The position numbers and the translations under genes were made by a program. From Pseudoselenomonas ruminantium (lineage in GTDB: Bacteria; Bacillota; Negativicutes; Selenomonadales; Selenomonadaceae), in the NCBI GenBank assembly GCA_002448495.1, contig DJYL01000033.1, positions 1-15,238 of the forward strand: DNA of 15,238 nt, read 5' to 3'. Of the stretch, positions 5,516 to 12,168 are shown piece after piece. The notes under the pieces were generated by a model, which saw only the letters and a list, made by a program, of their open reading frames with translations, made no database searches and was not told where the DNA came from. Positions within the stretch are counted from its first letter, which is position 1. Every line of letters begins with the position of its first letter.

Positions 5516-7303
5516 CATTTTCTCTTCTATGGCAGCGACCCTTTCCGGCGCAATCTCCCGCAGTTCTTCCATTAGCTGGTTAAGCTGACTGGAAAGGGTA
5601 AACACCGTTCCTCCGCTGGTTTCCGAATAAAAAGACTCCCTGCGTTCCACGACATAATCATTCTTGATCAGTTCCCGATAATCCTCGCAGGGCACCGGTT
5701 CGGAGAAAAAGTATCCTTGCGCATACTCACAGCCTATCAGGCGCAAAAAGTCCACCTGTTTCTGGTTTTCCACACCTTCGGCAATCACCGGCAGTTCCAA
5801 CCGCTTCGCCATACGCACGATGGAATCCAGAATATTGTCCGCCCGTCCATTCTCCACGCCTTTGGAGTCTGCCAGAAAACGCAAATCGATTTTCAGCACA
5901 TTCACCGGCAAATCCTTGAGCATATTCAAGGAGGAATAACCGCTGCCGAAATCATCCATCAGGATGACAAAGCCCTTGGACTGCAACTCGCCAATGATTT
6001 CAATAATCTGCTGAGGATTCTCCACATAGGCACTTTCCGTAAGCTCCAGTTCTAACAGACGCGGGTCAAGATTATACTTTTGCGTCAAATCCTCAAAGAC
6101 CTGCACCAGATTAGGGCTGTAAAAGTCTACCCGCGATACATTAATGGATACCGGCAAAACGGTGCGCCCTTCATCAATATCTTCGCGCAGCTGCTGGCAT
6201 ACCTTTTCCCAAACATATTTATCCAACTGATAAATAAAGCCATTCTGTTCAAAGATAGGGACAAATTTAGCGGGAGACACAAAGCCCAGCTTAGGATGCG
6301 CCCATCGCACCAACGCCTCTGCCCCCACGATTGTCTCCGTGAGCAAATCATACTTGGGCTGATAGTAAACGATAAATTCGTCCCGTTCCAGCGAACCATT
6401 CATATTGTTGACAATAACCTGCTCATTGACCATACTTGCCCGCATGTCTTCTTCGTAGACGCCGCAGACCACCAGCCCATTGCGTGAAGCCTTGAACAGC
6501 GCCATGGCTGCCCTGTCCAGCATAGAGGTTACCGACAGGCTCCGATCCTTTACGGTATAAACCCCATAGTAAAAGTCAATGCGATAATCCAAAGCAAAGG
6601 ACACCGCCAGCATTTGCAGGGAATGAATCAGATGCTCCCGCAGATTCCCCATGGTAGGATAACACAACAGGAAATTATCTGCATAGAGACGCCCATAGAC
6701 ACAGGGATTCAACTGGATACTGGACAAAAACTGGGCGACATACCGTAAAAGCTTATCACCGGTTTCCTCACCGAACAAATCATTAATTACCTTAAATCGG
6801 GCAATATTAAAACGCATGATTTCAAATTCTTTGTCCGGATACTTTTCAAAAATCTCCGACACCCTCCGGCAAAAAGCTTTCTTATTATATAGGTTGGTCA
6901 ACCGATCAAAATGAAGATTATACAAAAAGCTGGCAAAACCACGCTGCACATTAAGGCCGCAAAGCAGCCAACGATTTTCCAACGCACGAAACATCAGCAA
7001 TATCCGATGCGTGCTGTACTTACGATTATGCGTAGAAAATTCTACAGCCGCCCTTATGGTGAACCCTTGGGCAGTTTGGACTTCCCCGCAGACAATCTTG
7101 CGCACCCTGACCCCGGACAGCTTCTTCTGGTTAGCCTCCAGAAAATCCATGACCTGCTCTCGTCCCTGAACAAAATTTAAGGAACCTACCCCAAAAGCGA
7201 TGGCATCTTCAGTCAGCAAACCACGAATACCTGTGGTAACGCCGGATTCATAATATTCTCGGATGAATTTGCTTGCCAAGCTTGTAATTTCGCTACGCTC
7301 CAT
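5489..7303 (-). CDS. NTF2-like / degenerate GGDEF / EAL c-di-GMP phosphodiesterase
   Basis: A soluble signalling protein of 604 residues counted from the ATG at 7303. Residues ~5-120 resemble an NTF2/SnoaL-like fold (AIAFGVGSLNFVQGREQV, then YSTHRILLMFRALENRW) and may sense a ligand. A GGDEF domain follows (~135-285), but the active-site motif reads RLYADNF (205-211), so it is expected to be inactive as a cyclase. The EAL domain (~300-550) keeps its key residues: EALVRW (329-334), N388 in SINVSR, E423 in ELTE, DDFGSGYSS (450-458), K471 in LKID, AEGVE (508-512) and QGYFFS (529-534). It should hydrolyse c-di-GMP to pGpG. No membrane segments are present. An in-frame TTG at 7309 is a possible earlier start, but the AAAGGGAAG site lies too close to it. 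It has its own extended -10 promoter. Confidence 0.9.
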   Translation of the reverse strand: MERSEITSLASKFIREYYESGVTTGIRGLLTEDAIAFGVGSLNFVQGREQVMDFLEANQKKLSGVRVRKIVCGEVQTAQGFTIRAAVEFSTHNRKYSTHRILLMFRALENRWLLCGLNVQRGFASFLYNLHFDRLTNLYNKKAFCRRVSEIFEKYPDKEFEIMRFNIARFKVINDLFGEETGDKLLRYVAQFLSSIQLNPCVYGRLYADNFLLCYPTMGNLREHLIHSLQMLAVSFALDYRIDFYYGVYTVKDRSLSVTSMLDRAAMALFKASRNGLVVCGVYEEDMRASMVNEQVIVNNMNGSLERDEFIVYYQPKYDLLTETIVGAEALVRWAHPKLGFVSPAKFVPIFEQNGFIYQLDKYVWEKVCQQLREDIDEGRTVLPVSINVSRVDFYSPNLVQVFEDLTQKYNLDPRLLELELTESAYVENPQQIIEIIGELQSKGFVILMDDFGSGYSSLNMLKDLPVNVLKIDLRFLADSKGVENGRADNILDSIVRMAKRLELPVIAEGVENQKQVDFLRLIGCEYAQGYFFSEPVPCEDYRELIKNDYVVERRESFYSETSGGTVFTLSSQLNQLMEELREIAPERVAAIEEKMKEEAAALW

Positions 7304-7318
7304 TCGCAATCTTCCCTT

Positions 7319-7543
7319 TCAGGATATTTTGACTCTTTTAATATTTATCATTATATCATATTCATCCTGAAAATGTGATTGAATTTTTCCATGAAAGTTC
7401 ACTTCTACCATGCGTTCAATTTCCACCGTGTAAGGCGTACATTGATAACGATAGCGCTTCTTCTTAAAGTCCGCAATACTCTTGGAGCGCCCTGTTTCCT
7501 GATGAGGAATTTTAAATATCCATCGAACTAATCTTCTCCGCTT
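7319..7543 (-). other. Open frame without a good start, possible gene remnant
   Basis: Between aroF and the c-di-GMP gene the minus strand has an open frame of 74 codons, from just after a TGA at 7544-7546 to the TGA at 7319-7321. It has no ATG until codon 42, and only a GTG a few codons earlier. The translation includes FKKKRYRYQCTPYTVEIER and MVEVNFHGKIQ, which reads like ordinary protein. It overlaps the aroF 3' end and holds the promoter of the next gene, so it is either chance or the eroded tail of a lost gene. I do not recognise it. Confidence 0.2.
7350..7358 (-). promoter_or_regulatory. Extended -10 promoter of the c-di-GMP gene
   Basis: On the minus strand TGA (7356-7358) precedes a perfect TATAAT (7350-7355), giving an extended -10. 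No good -35 box is seen. The expected start is near 7343, about 40 nt before the ATG. Two inverted 9-nt copies, TTTCAGGAT (7364-7372 on the minus strand) and ATCCTGAAA (7317-7325), flank the promoter. Confidence 0.5.
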
Positions 7544-8543
7544 TCATAAAGGCGGAGATTTTTTGTACGCCGCGCATGACTTCATTGTAATTCTCCGGGG
7601 TCAGCGACTGCGGGCCGTCAGAGAGTGCTTTAGCCGGGTTCGGATGGACTTCCATCATCAGGCCGTCGGCACCGGCGGCGATAGCGGCAAAGGCCATGGG
7701 TTTTACCATGCGCCATTTGCCTGTACCATGACTGGGGTCTACGATAATGGGCAGATGGGAAAGATGCTTCACCGCCGCTACCGCACTTAAATCGAGCGTG
7801 TTGCGCGTATAGGTTTCATACGTGCGGATACCGCGTTCGCAGAGCACCACATTGGGGTTGCCCGCATTCATAATGTATTCGGCAGCGTTTAACCATTCGT
7901 CAATCGTTGCCGCCAGACCGCGCTTCAAGAGCACCGGCTTGCCGCATTTGCCGACTTCCTTGAGCAGACCAAAGTTCTGCATATTGCGCGCGCCAATCTG
8001 GAGCATATCCGCATACTCCACGACCCGCTCAATGGCCTCGACCGTGGTAACTTCCGTCACCACGCGCAAACCCGTACGCTCGCGGGCTTCGGCCAAATAT
8101 TTCAGGCCTTCAACTTCCAGCCCCTGAAACGCATAAGGGGAGGTACGCGGCTTATAAGCACCGCCGCGCAGGAACTGGGCACCGGCCTTTTTGACAATAT
8201 CTGCCGCCTCAAAGAGCTGTTCCTTGGACTCCACTGCACAAGGCCCTGCCATAACGACCGGCGTGCCATCACCGATTTTTACCCCCGCCACATCAATAAC
8301 ACTGTTTGCCGGATGAAATTCCCGGCTGGCCAGTTTATAGCTCTTGGAAATCTCGACACTCTTTTCCACACCGTCCAATGCGTCAATGGGCACTGAAGCC
8401 AGCCGCGTCTTATCGCCGATAACGCCGACAATCTTCTGCTGACTGCCCTCCATCACCTTGGCCTGCAAGCCTGCGCCCTCGATAACCGCAATGACTTCCT
8501 GGATGTTCTCTGCCGTAGCATCCACATTCATAATGATAACCAT
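7512..8543 (-). CDS. aroF: 3-deoxy-7-phosphoheptulonate synthase (DAHP synthase, class I beta)
   Basis: A 343-residue enzyme joining phosphoenolpyruvate and erythrose 4-phosphate to make DAHP, the first step of the shikimate pathway. Residues 1-~70 form the ferredoxin-like (ACT-like) regulatory domain found in the Thermotoga/Bacillus-type enzymes. The barrel carries the expected motifs: AGPCAVES (98-105), [14 protein letters not shown] (123-136), [36 protein letters not shown] and DGPQSL. C100 in GPCAVES and H in DPSHGTG are likely metal ligands. It starts 26 nt after the pheA stop with a good AAGGGGATGG site, so the two form an operon feeding phenylalanine synthesis. Feedback inhibition through the N-terminal domain by an aromatic end product is likely from family knowledge. 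No minus-strand terminator is evident after the stop. Confidence 0.96.
   Translation of the reverse strand: MVIIMNVDATAENIQEVIAVIEGAGLQAKVMEGSQQKIVGVIGDKTRLASVPIDALDGVEKSVEISKSYKLASREFHPANSVIDVAGVKIGDGTPVVMAGPCAVESKEQLFEAADIVKKAGAQFLRGGAYKPRTSPYAFQGLEVEGLKYLAEARERTGLRVVTEVTTVEAIERVVEYADMLQIGARNMQNFGLLKEVGKCGKPVLLKRGLAATIDEWLNAAEYIMNAGNPNVVLCERGIRTYETYTRNTLDLSAVAAVKHLSHLPIIVDPSHGTGKWRMVKPMAFAAIAAGADGLMMEVHPNPAKALSDGPQSLTPENYNEVMRGVQKISAFMKAEKISSMDI
7536..7563 (+). terminator. Plus-strand terminator-like hairpin inside the aroF 3' end
   Basis: Read on the plus strand, CTCCGC (7536-7541) pairs with GCGGAG (7552-7557), with extra TTT/AAA pairing around one bulged G, and is followed by ATTTTTTG. 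On the minus strand no U-run follows, so it would not end aroF transcription. It could stop antisense RNA entering aroF, but I see no plus-strand promoter nearby. Confidence 0.35.
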
Positions 8544-8569
8544 TATTCCATCCCCTTCTATATAAGTGA

Positions 8570-9406
8570 TTAGTTAACCGTAAGTACTGGGAAAGTCCCC
8601 AGATTCCGCAGCCAGATGCTTTTCTTCTCCACCGCTGCCAAAGACTCGCTAAGCTGCGGTGAATCCGTATACTCCAAATCGAAAAAGAAAATATAGGCAC
8701 CGAGTTCCGTCCGCGCAGGCCGCGACTCAATCCGGGTCATGTTGATGCCCCGCTGAGCAAACTCCTTCAAGACCTCAAAGAGCGCACCGGCTTTCTGCCC
8801 ATCAATCTGACAAATGACCAATACTTTTTCCTTGGGCAAAAATGACAAATCCTCCCGCCCCACCTGAAAAAAGCGGGTGCAGTTGGCGGCACTGTCCTGA
8901 ATCTCCGTGGCAATGGGCACCAGTCCCAAAAGTTCCCCGGCCCGCGCCGTGGCAATGGCGGCGCTGCCAGAATCTGCCGGAGCTTCCGCCACAATCTCCG
9001 CCGCCCGCGCGGTACTGGCCACCTTGATGAGTTCTGCCTGCGGATAATGCGCCTGTAAAAACGCCCGGCACTGCGAAATCGGCTGGGCATGAGAATAAAT
9101 CCGCTTAATCTCACCTTGGCGCCGTGCTAAAAGTTGATTATGAACAGGCCAGATAAGCTCCCGCCAGACCGTCAGCCCCTCACTGCGCGCCAACGTGTCC
9201 AGCGTGATATTGATGGCCCCCTCCAACGAGTTTTCCACCGGCACCAAAGCCGAAGCCACCTCACCATTTTCCACCGCCTGCAAGCAGTCAAAAATATCGG
9301 CAAACAGCACCAATTTATAATCTTCGCCTGTCTGGCGCTTCAAATAAACAGCAGCCGCCTCACTATGCGTCCCCGCCGGCCCCAGCACCCCCAAAGTCTT
9401 CGTCAT
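8570..9406 (-). CDS. pheA: Prephenate dehydratase
   Basis: A 278-residue cytoplasmic enzyme that converts prephenate to phenylpyruvate, the committed step towards phenylalanine. It is monofunctional: no chorismate mutase domain is present. The catalytic part (1-~180) starts GVLGPAGTHSEAAA and has the VPVENSLEGAI motif (56-66). The conserved catalytic TRF motif is in NCTRFFQV (175-182). The C-terminal ACT domain (~193-275) has GALFEVLKEFAQRGINMTRIESRP, where GAL and ESRP match the phenylalanine-binding motifs of the family, so feedback inhibition by phenylalanine is expected. The ATG has a GGGGGAG site and a promoter at 9440-9468. It is the first gene of a pheA-aroF operon. The leader is only about 27 nt, too short for attenuation. 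Confidence 0.95.
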   Translation of the reverse strand: MTKTLGVLGPAGTHSEAAAVYLKRQTGEDYKLVLFADIFDCLQAVENGEVASALVPVENSLEGAINITLDTLARSEGLTVWRELIWPVHNQLLARRQGEIKRIYSHAQPISQCRAFLQAHYPQAELIKVASTARAAEIVAEAPADSGSAAIATARAGELLGLVPIATEIQDSAANCTRFFQVGREDLSFLPKEKVLVICQIDGQKAGALFEVLKEFAQRGINMTRIESRPARTELGAYIFFFDLEYTDSPQLSESLAAVEKKSIWLRNLGTFPVLTVN

Positions 9407-9439
9407 ATATACTCCCCCGAAATCTCAATGATTGTCAAT

Positions 9440-9468
9440 ATCATAACACAAAGCCACTCAATTAACAA
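9440..9468 (-). promoter_or_regulatory. Sigma-A promoter of pheA-aroF
   Basis: On the minus strand TTGTTA (-35, 9463-9468) is followed by a 17-bp spacer and TATGAT (-10, 9440-9445). Transcription would start near 9433. The 14-mer CTTATTGTAACTTT lies a little upstream at 9481-9494 and recurs exactly at the ilvB promoter (13947-13960). Confidence 0.65.
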
Positions 9469-9563
9469 GCATTTCCAATAAAAGTTACAATAAGTGCATT
9501 GCAAATAAACACATATACTAAAATATAATAACAACATAGATGATAAGCAGGATAGCCTGAGGG

Positions 9564-9746
9564 GGCTGGCGGCTGTTGCGCCAATGCGTCAGCGGCGCGG
9601 CGTAAAGAAATTATTTTTTCCCTACATATTAAAACAGCTAAAAAGACCAACTGTCTGAGCACAGCGAGTTTTGGTCTTTTTAGCTGTATCAAGGGAAAAA
9701 ATAATTTCAGCCGCAGAGCGAAGCAGTGGCGCAACAGCCGCCAGCC
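9564..9746. repeat. 183-bp nested inverted repeat between exonuclease gene and pheA promoter
   Basis: This explains most of the 360-bp non-coding stretch 9407-9766. Three perfect stems are nested. The outer GC-rich arms are 9564-9583 and 9727-9746 (20 bp). The middle AT-rich arms are 9607-9623 and 9692-9708 (17 bp). The inner arms are 9634-9650 and 9671-9687 (17 bp) around a 20-nt loop. The connecting parts are unequal: 23 and 18 nt outside, 10 and 4 nt inside. The segment 9584-9606 could form its own small GC hairpin. No protein-like coding is seen. It could be a large folded RNA at the end of the ilv-mob-exonuclease transcript, a REP-like element, or a small non-autonomous mobile element. 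I see no clear target-site duplication at its ends. The rest of the gap (9469-9563) is AT-rich with nothing recognisable beyond the shared 14-mer. Confidence 0.85.
9634..9687. terminator. Terminator-like core of the nested inverted repeat
   Basis: The inner hairpin has the A-rich/T-rich form of a bidirectional intrinsic terminator: AAAAAGACCAA on one side and TTGGTCTTTTT on the other, around a loop with CTGAGCACAGCGAG. On the minus strand the stem runs on into AGCTGTTTTAAT. It lies about 80 nt after the exonuclease stop codon and probably ends the ilvBN-mobAB-exonuclease transcript. Confidence 0.65.
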
Positions 9747-9766
9747 TCCGCCAAGCACCTCGAATA

Positions 9767-10432
9767 TCAGTCGCTCAAATCCTGCTTTAACTTTAACAAA
9801 TCCGGACACAAATCCCCAATGGAACTGGCCAAATCATCCTGCGGCTGCAAAATATCGAGCACCGGCTGCATAGTCTTGCGGAATTTTTCATCATCCTGCA
9901 TAAGCACCAAGATTGCACTGGTATTGATGGCATCCGCCAGAGCCGTATGCTGCGTGCCTTCAAACTTATGATCCATTGCCCCCAAAGCATGTTTAAGAGC
10001 CAGACTGTTATGCAGCCCCAAACGGTCATCAAATACCTGCTGCAAATCCACCCAGCGGCTATCCAGCCAATTCACATCAAAATCCGGCAATTTGAAACGA
10101 CATTCCTTTTTAAGCTGTTTGATATCCGACATGCTCCATGAGTAAATTTGCGTTTCTTCCTCGCCAATCCAGTCCACAAACCGCTGAAAGGCTTCTGCAT
10201 AGTGCCCATGCCCATCCACCATTTCCTGCTTGATGCCGGTAAGATTCGTGATATGCTTCTTTATCTTGCCGTATTCCGGCTCCACATAGCACTGGAACTC
10301 AGCTTCCTGCTGAAAGTTCTCATTCAGCCGCACCGCACCGAATTCGATAACCTCTTCCTTCATCTGTTTCTTGACTTCACGAAACTCCCGGTCAACGGGA
10401 TTCATTTCCAAATCGATAACGACATACTTCAT
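9767..10432 (-). CDS. DEDDh-family 3'-5' exonuclease (KapD-like)
   Basis: A 221-residue protein of the RNase H-like DEDDh exonuclease superfamily, which removes nucleotides from 3' ends using two metal ions. Exo I is VIDLEMN, with D7 and E9. Exo II is SWSMSDIKQL, with D103. The final motif HTALADA gives H162 and D167, so all five metal or catalytic positions are present. It resembles KapD/ERI-1-like proteins rather than a polymerase proofreading subunit: there is no polymerase domain and it stands alone. Whether it acts on DNA or RNA is unknown. The tail after ~180 (LASSIGDLCPDLLKLKQDLSD) is acidic and helical. It starts 42 nt after the mobA/mobB stop with an AGGGA site, so it is probably the last gene of the ilvB operon. 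Confidence 0.88.
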   Translation of the reverse strand: MKYVVIDLEMNPVDREFREVKKQMKEEVIEFGAVRLNENFQQEAEFQCYVEPEYGKIKKHITNLTGIKQEMVDGHGHYAEAFQRFVDWIGEEETQIYSWSMSDIKQLKKECRFKLPDFDVNWLDSRWVDLQQVFDDRLGLHNSLALKHALGAMDHKFEGTQHTALADAINTSAILVLMQDDEKFRKTMQPVLDILQPQDDLASSIGDLCPDLLKLKQDLSD

Positions 10433-10474
10433 TAAAATATCCCTGCGCTTTCCTTATTCATTATCTATTATATT

Positions 10475-11593
10475 CTACTGAAAAGCGCCTTTTCCTTCAA
10501 TATCTTTTCCCGAAGGAGCACACAAAAACTGCACCAGCTTTGCCGCACCGGCAATATCATCAATATCGTACTGCCGCACGGGAATTTCTCCATGCTCACC
10601 GCTGCTGAACACCGCCACGGTATCCTCATCCACCAAAAGTTCTCCCAGACCGCGCCACAACGAAAGTTTCGGCATGTTGCCGTGATTGCGGCTCTCAATC
10701 AGCACCACATCCACATCCGCAAGCCGCCCTGCAATATCCACAAGATTTGCCCGCTTCTCCGTCTGCTGCTGGATAAAATAGCCTTGGGGCGATACTACCG
10801 CCACGCCGGCAGCTCCTGCCTGACGAAAGCGCCAGCTGTCCTTGCCTTCTTCATCCACATCATAGCCGTGGCAGTCCCCCTTGACTACACCAACACGCAA
10901 GCCCTGTGCTTTCAGACAGGGAATCAGCCTTTCGATAAACGTGGTCTTACCCGTATTGGACTGCGGCGCGGATATGGTCAGCAAAGGTACAGGCCGCTGC
11001 GCATTGAGCAGCCGTCCCTGCACCAAACGAAAATCCGCCGGCGTATTGACATTAAAAAACGCATCACTATCCGCAAGCTCTACAAATTTATGTGGTACCT
11101 GTTCAATGACCAGACCGATTTTATTATCACCACGGCTAAGAGCCGCCTCCATCACTGGCAGAATTTGCCGATGATAAATACCCGCCAATGGCTGTCTGCG
11201 TCCCCCCACCACAGGAATAATCGCCAATTCTCCATTTGCAGCAGTCAATAGTACCCTTAGCAAGTCATACGACACCAAGGGCATATCACAGGATACAGCC
11301 AAGGCATAATCTGTCTGCAAGTGCGCTAAACCGGAACGAATCCCCTCCAACGGCCCTGCCGCAGAACGGGAATCCGCTACAAAAGTAAAGCCATATGCGG
11401 AACATAAAGCAGACAGCTCCGCCGACTCCGCCGCACCGCACAAATACCGTTCCCGAAAAGGAATCGCCGCCGTTTTTTTCAGCAGTCTTTCCAGCATGGA
11501 ACACCCATCCAGCTCCAAAAACCGCTTATCCCGCCCCATTCGTAAGCTTCTGCCACCGGCGACAATCATTATACCGATATCCTGAAAGTCCAT
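10475..11593 (-). CDS. mobA: MobA-MobB fusion, molybdenum cofactor guanylylation
   Basis: A 372-residue fusion. Residues 1-~195 are MobA, which transfers GMP from GTP to molybdopterin to make the guanine dinucleotide cofactor: AGG (12-14), RMGRDK (18-23), AGPLEG (79-84), SCDMPLV (101-107) and NVNTPAD (181-187) are typical. Residues ~203-360 are MobB, a GTP-binding partner, with P-loop APQSNTGKTTF (209-219), GDCHGYDVDEEGKDSW (239-254) and LIESRNHGNMPKL (298-310). The last two differ a little from common MobB motifs (KHD and VEGFK regions). MobA and MobB are separate in Escherichia coli, so this is a natural fusion of partners. It lies 71 nt downstream of ilvN with an AGGGAG site and no terminator between, so it is probably co-transcribed, although it has no metabolic link to valine synthesis. 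No molybdoenzyme is in the window. Confidence 0.9.
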   Translation of the reverse strand: MDFQDIGIMIVAGGRSLRMGRDKRFLELDGCSMLERLLKKTAAIPFRERYLCGAAESAELSALCSAYGFTFVADSRSAAGPLEGIRSGLAHLQTDYALAVSCDMPLVSYDLLRVLLTAANGELAIIPVVGGRRQPLAGIYHRQILPVMEAALSRGDNKIGLVIEQVPHKFVELADSDAFFNVNTPADFRLVQGRLLNAQRPVPLLTISAPQSNTGKTTFIERLIPCLKAQGLRVGVVKGDCHGYDVDEEGKDSWRFRQAGAAGVAVVSPQGYFIQQQTEKRANLVDIAGRLADVDVVLIESRNHGNMPKLSLWRGLGELLVDEDTVAVFSSGEHGEIPVRQYDIDDIAGAAKLVQFLCAPSGKDIEGKGAFQ

Positions 11594-11664
11594 CTATGCA
11601 ATCTCCCTAACAACCCATGCCAACAGGTTTTCCTCCACCGCCCATCCCACATACTTAGCCACTT

Positions 11665-12168
11665 TTACATCTGCTTGACCGGCACCGGGCCGCGGGAAAG
11701 GGCGATGGCACCTGTACGGGCAATTTCGATGATTTCGTATTCGGAAAGCACTTCGATAATGCCGTCAATCTTGCTCTGCTGACCGGTCAGCTCGATTACC
11801 ACATTTTCCGGGCTGACATCAACGATACTTGCGCGGAAGATATTGACGATATCGATAAGTTCGGCACGGTTGCTCTTATCGGCACGGACTTTAATCATCA
11901 CGAGTTCCCGCTCAATGGAATCGACTTCGGACAGATTGACGATTTTGATGACATCAATGAGCTTGCCCAGCTGCGTGACCACCTGATCCAGTTCATTTTT
12001 CGACTCCACGGACACCACGATATTGATGCGGGTAACCGATTCTTCCTCGGTATAACCGGCAGAAATGCTTTCGATATTGAAGGCCCGGCGGCTGATAAGC
12101 CCCGATACATGGGTCAGAACACCGGGTTTATTGTCAACGAGAACCGCAAGTAAATATTTTTTCATCAT
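11665..12168 (-). CDS. ilvN: Acetolactate synthase small (regulatory) subunit
   Basis: A 167-residue regulatory subunit of acetohydroxyacid synthase, which activates the IlvB catalytic subunit and gives it valine feedback inhibition. The N-terminal ACT domain (4-~76) has NKPGVLTHVSGLISRRAFNI (13-32), the family's valine-binding region. The C-terminal part (~82-160) has the usual KVRADKSNRAELIDIVNIFRA segment. The length is normal. The start ATG shares its A with the ilvB stop codon (TAATG), so translation is tightly coupled. A second ATG follows at once and could also be used. Some annotations name this gene ilvH. Confidence 0.96.
   Translation of the reverse strand: MMKKYLLAVLVDNKPGVLTHVSGLISRRAFNIESISAGYTEEESVTRINIVVSVESKNELDQVVTQLGKLIDVIKIVNLSEVDSIERELVMIKVRADKSNRAELIDIVNIFRASIVDVSPENVVIELTGQQSKIDGIIEVLSEYEIIEIARTGAIALSRGPVPVKQM

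Noticed and set aside
9550..9760. Target-site duplication around the nested inverted repeat
   Set aside because: Comparing the bases just outside both outer arms I see no convincing direct repeat, only imperfect continuation of the inverted repeat.
9462..9809. Minus-strand open frame of 115 codons
   Set aside because: It runs straight through the nested inverted repeat and overlaps the exonuclease 3' end and pheA promoter; its sequence is made by the repeat arms.
10592..11251. Plus-strand open frame of 219 codons
   Set aside because: Antisense to the mobA/mobB fusion; no start signals.
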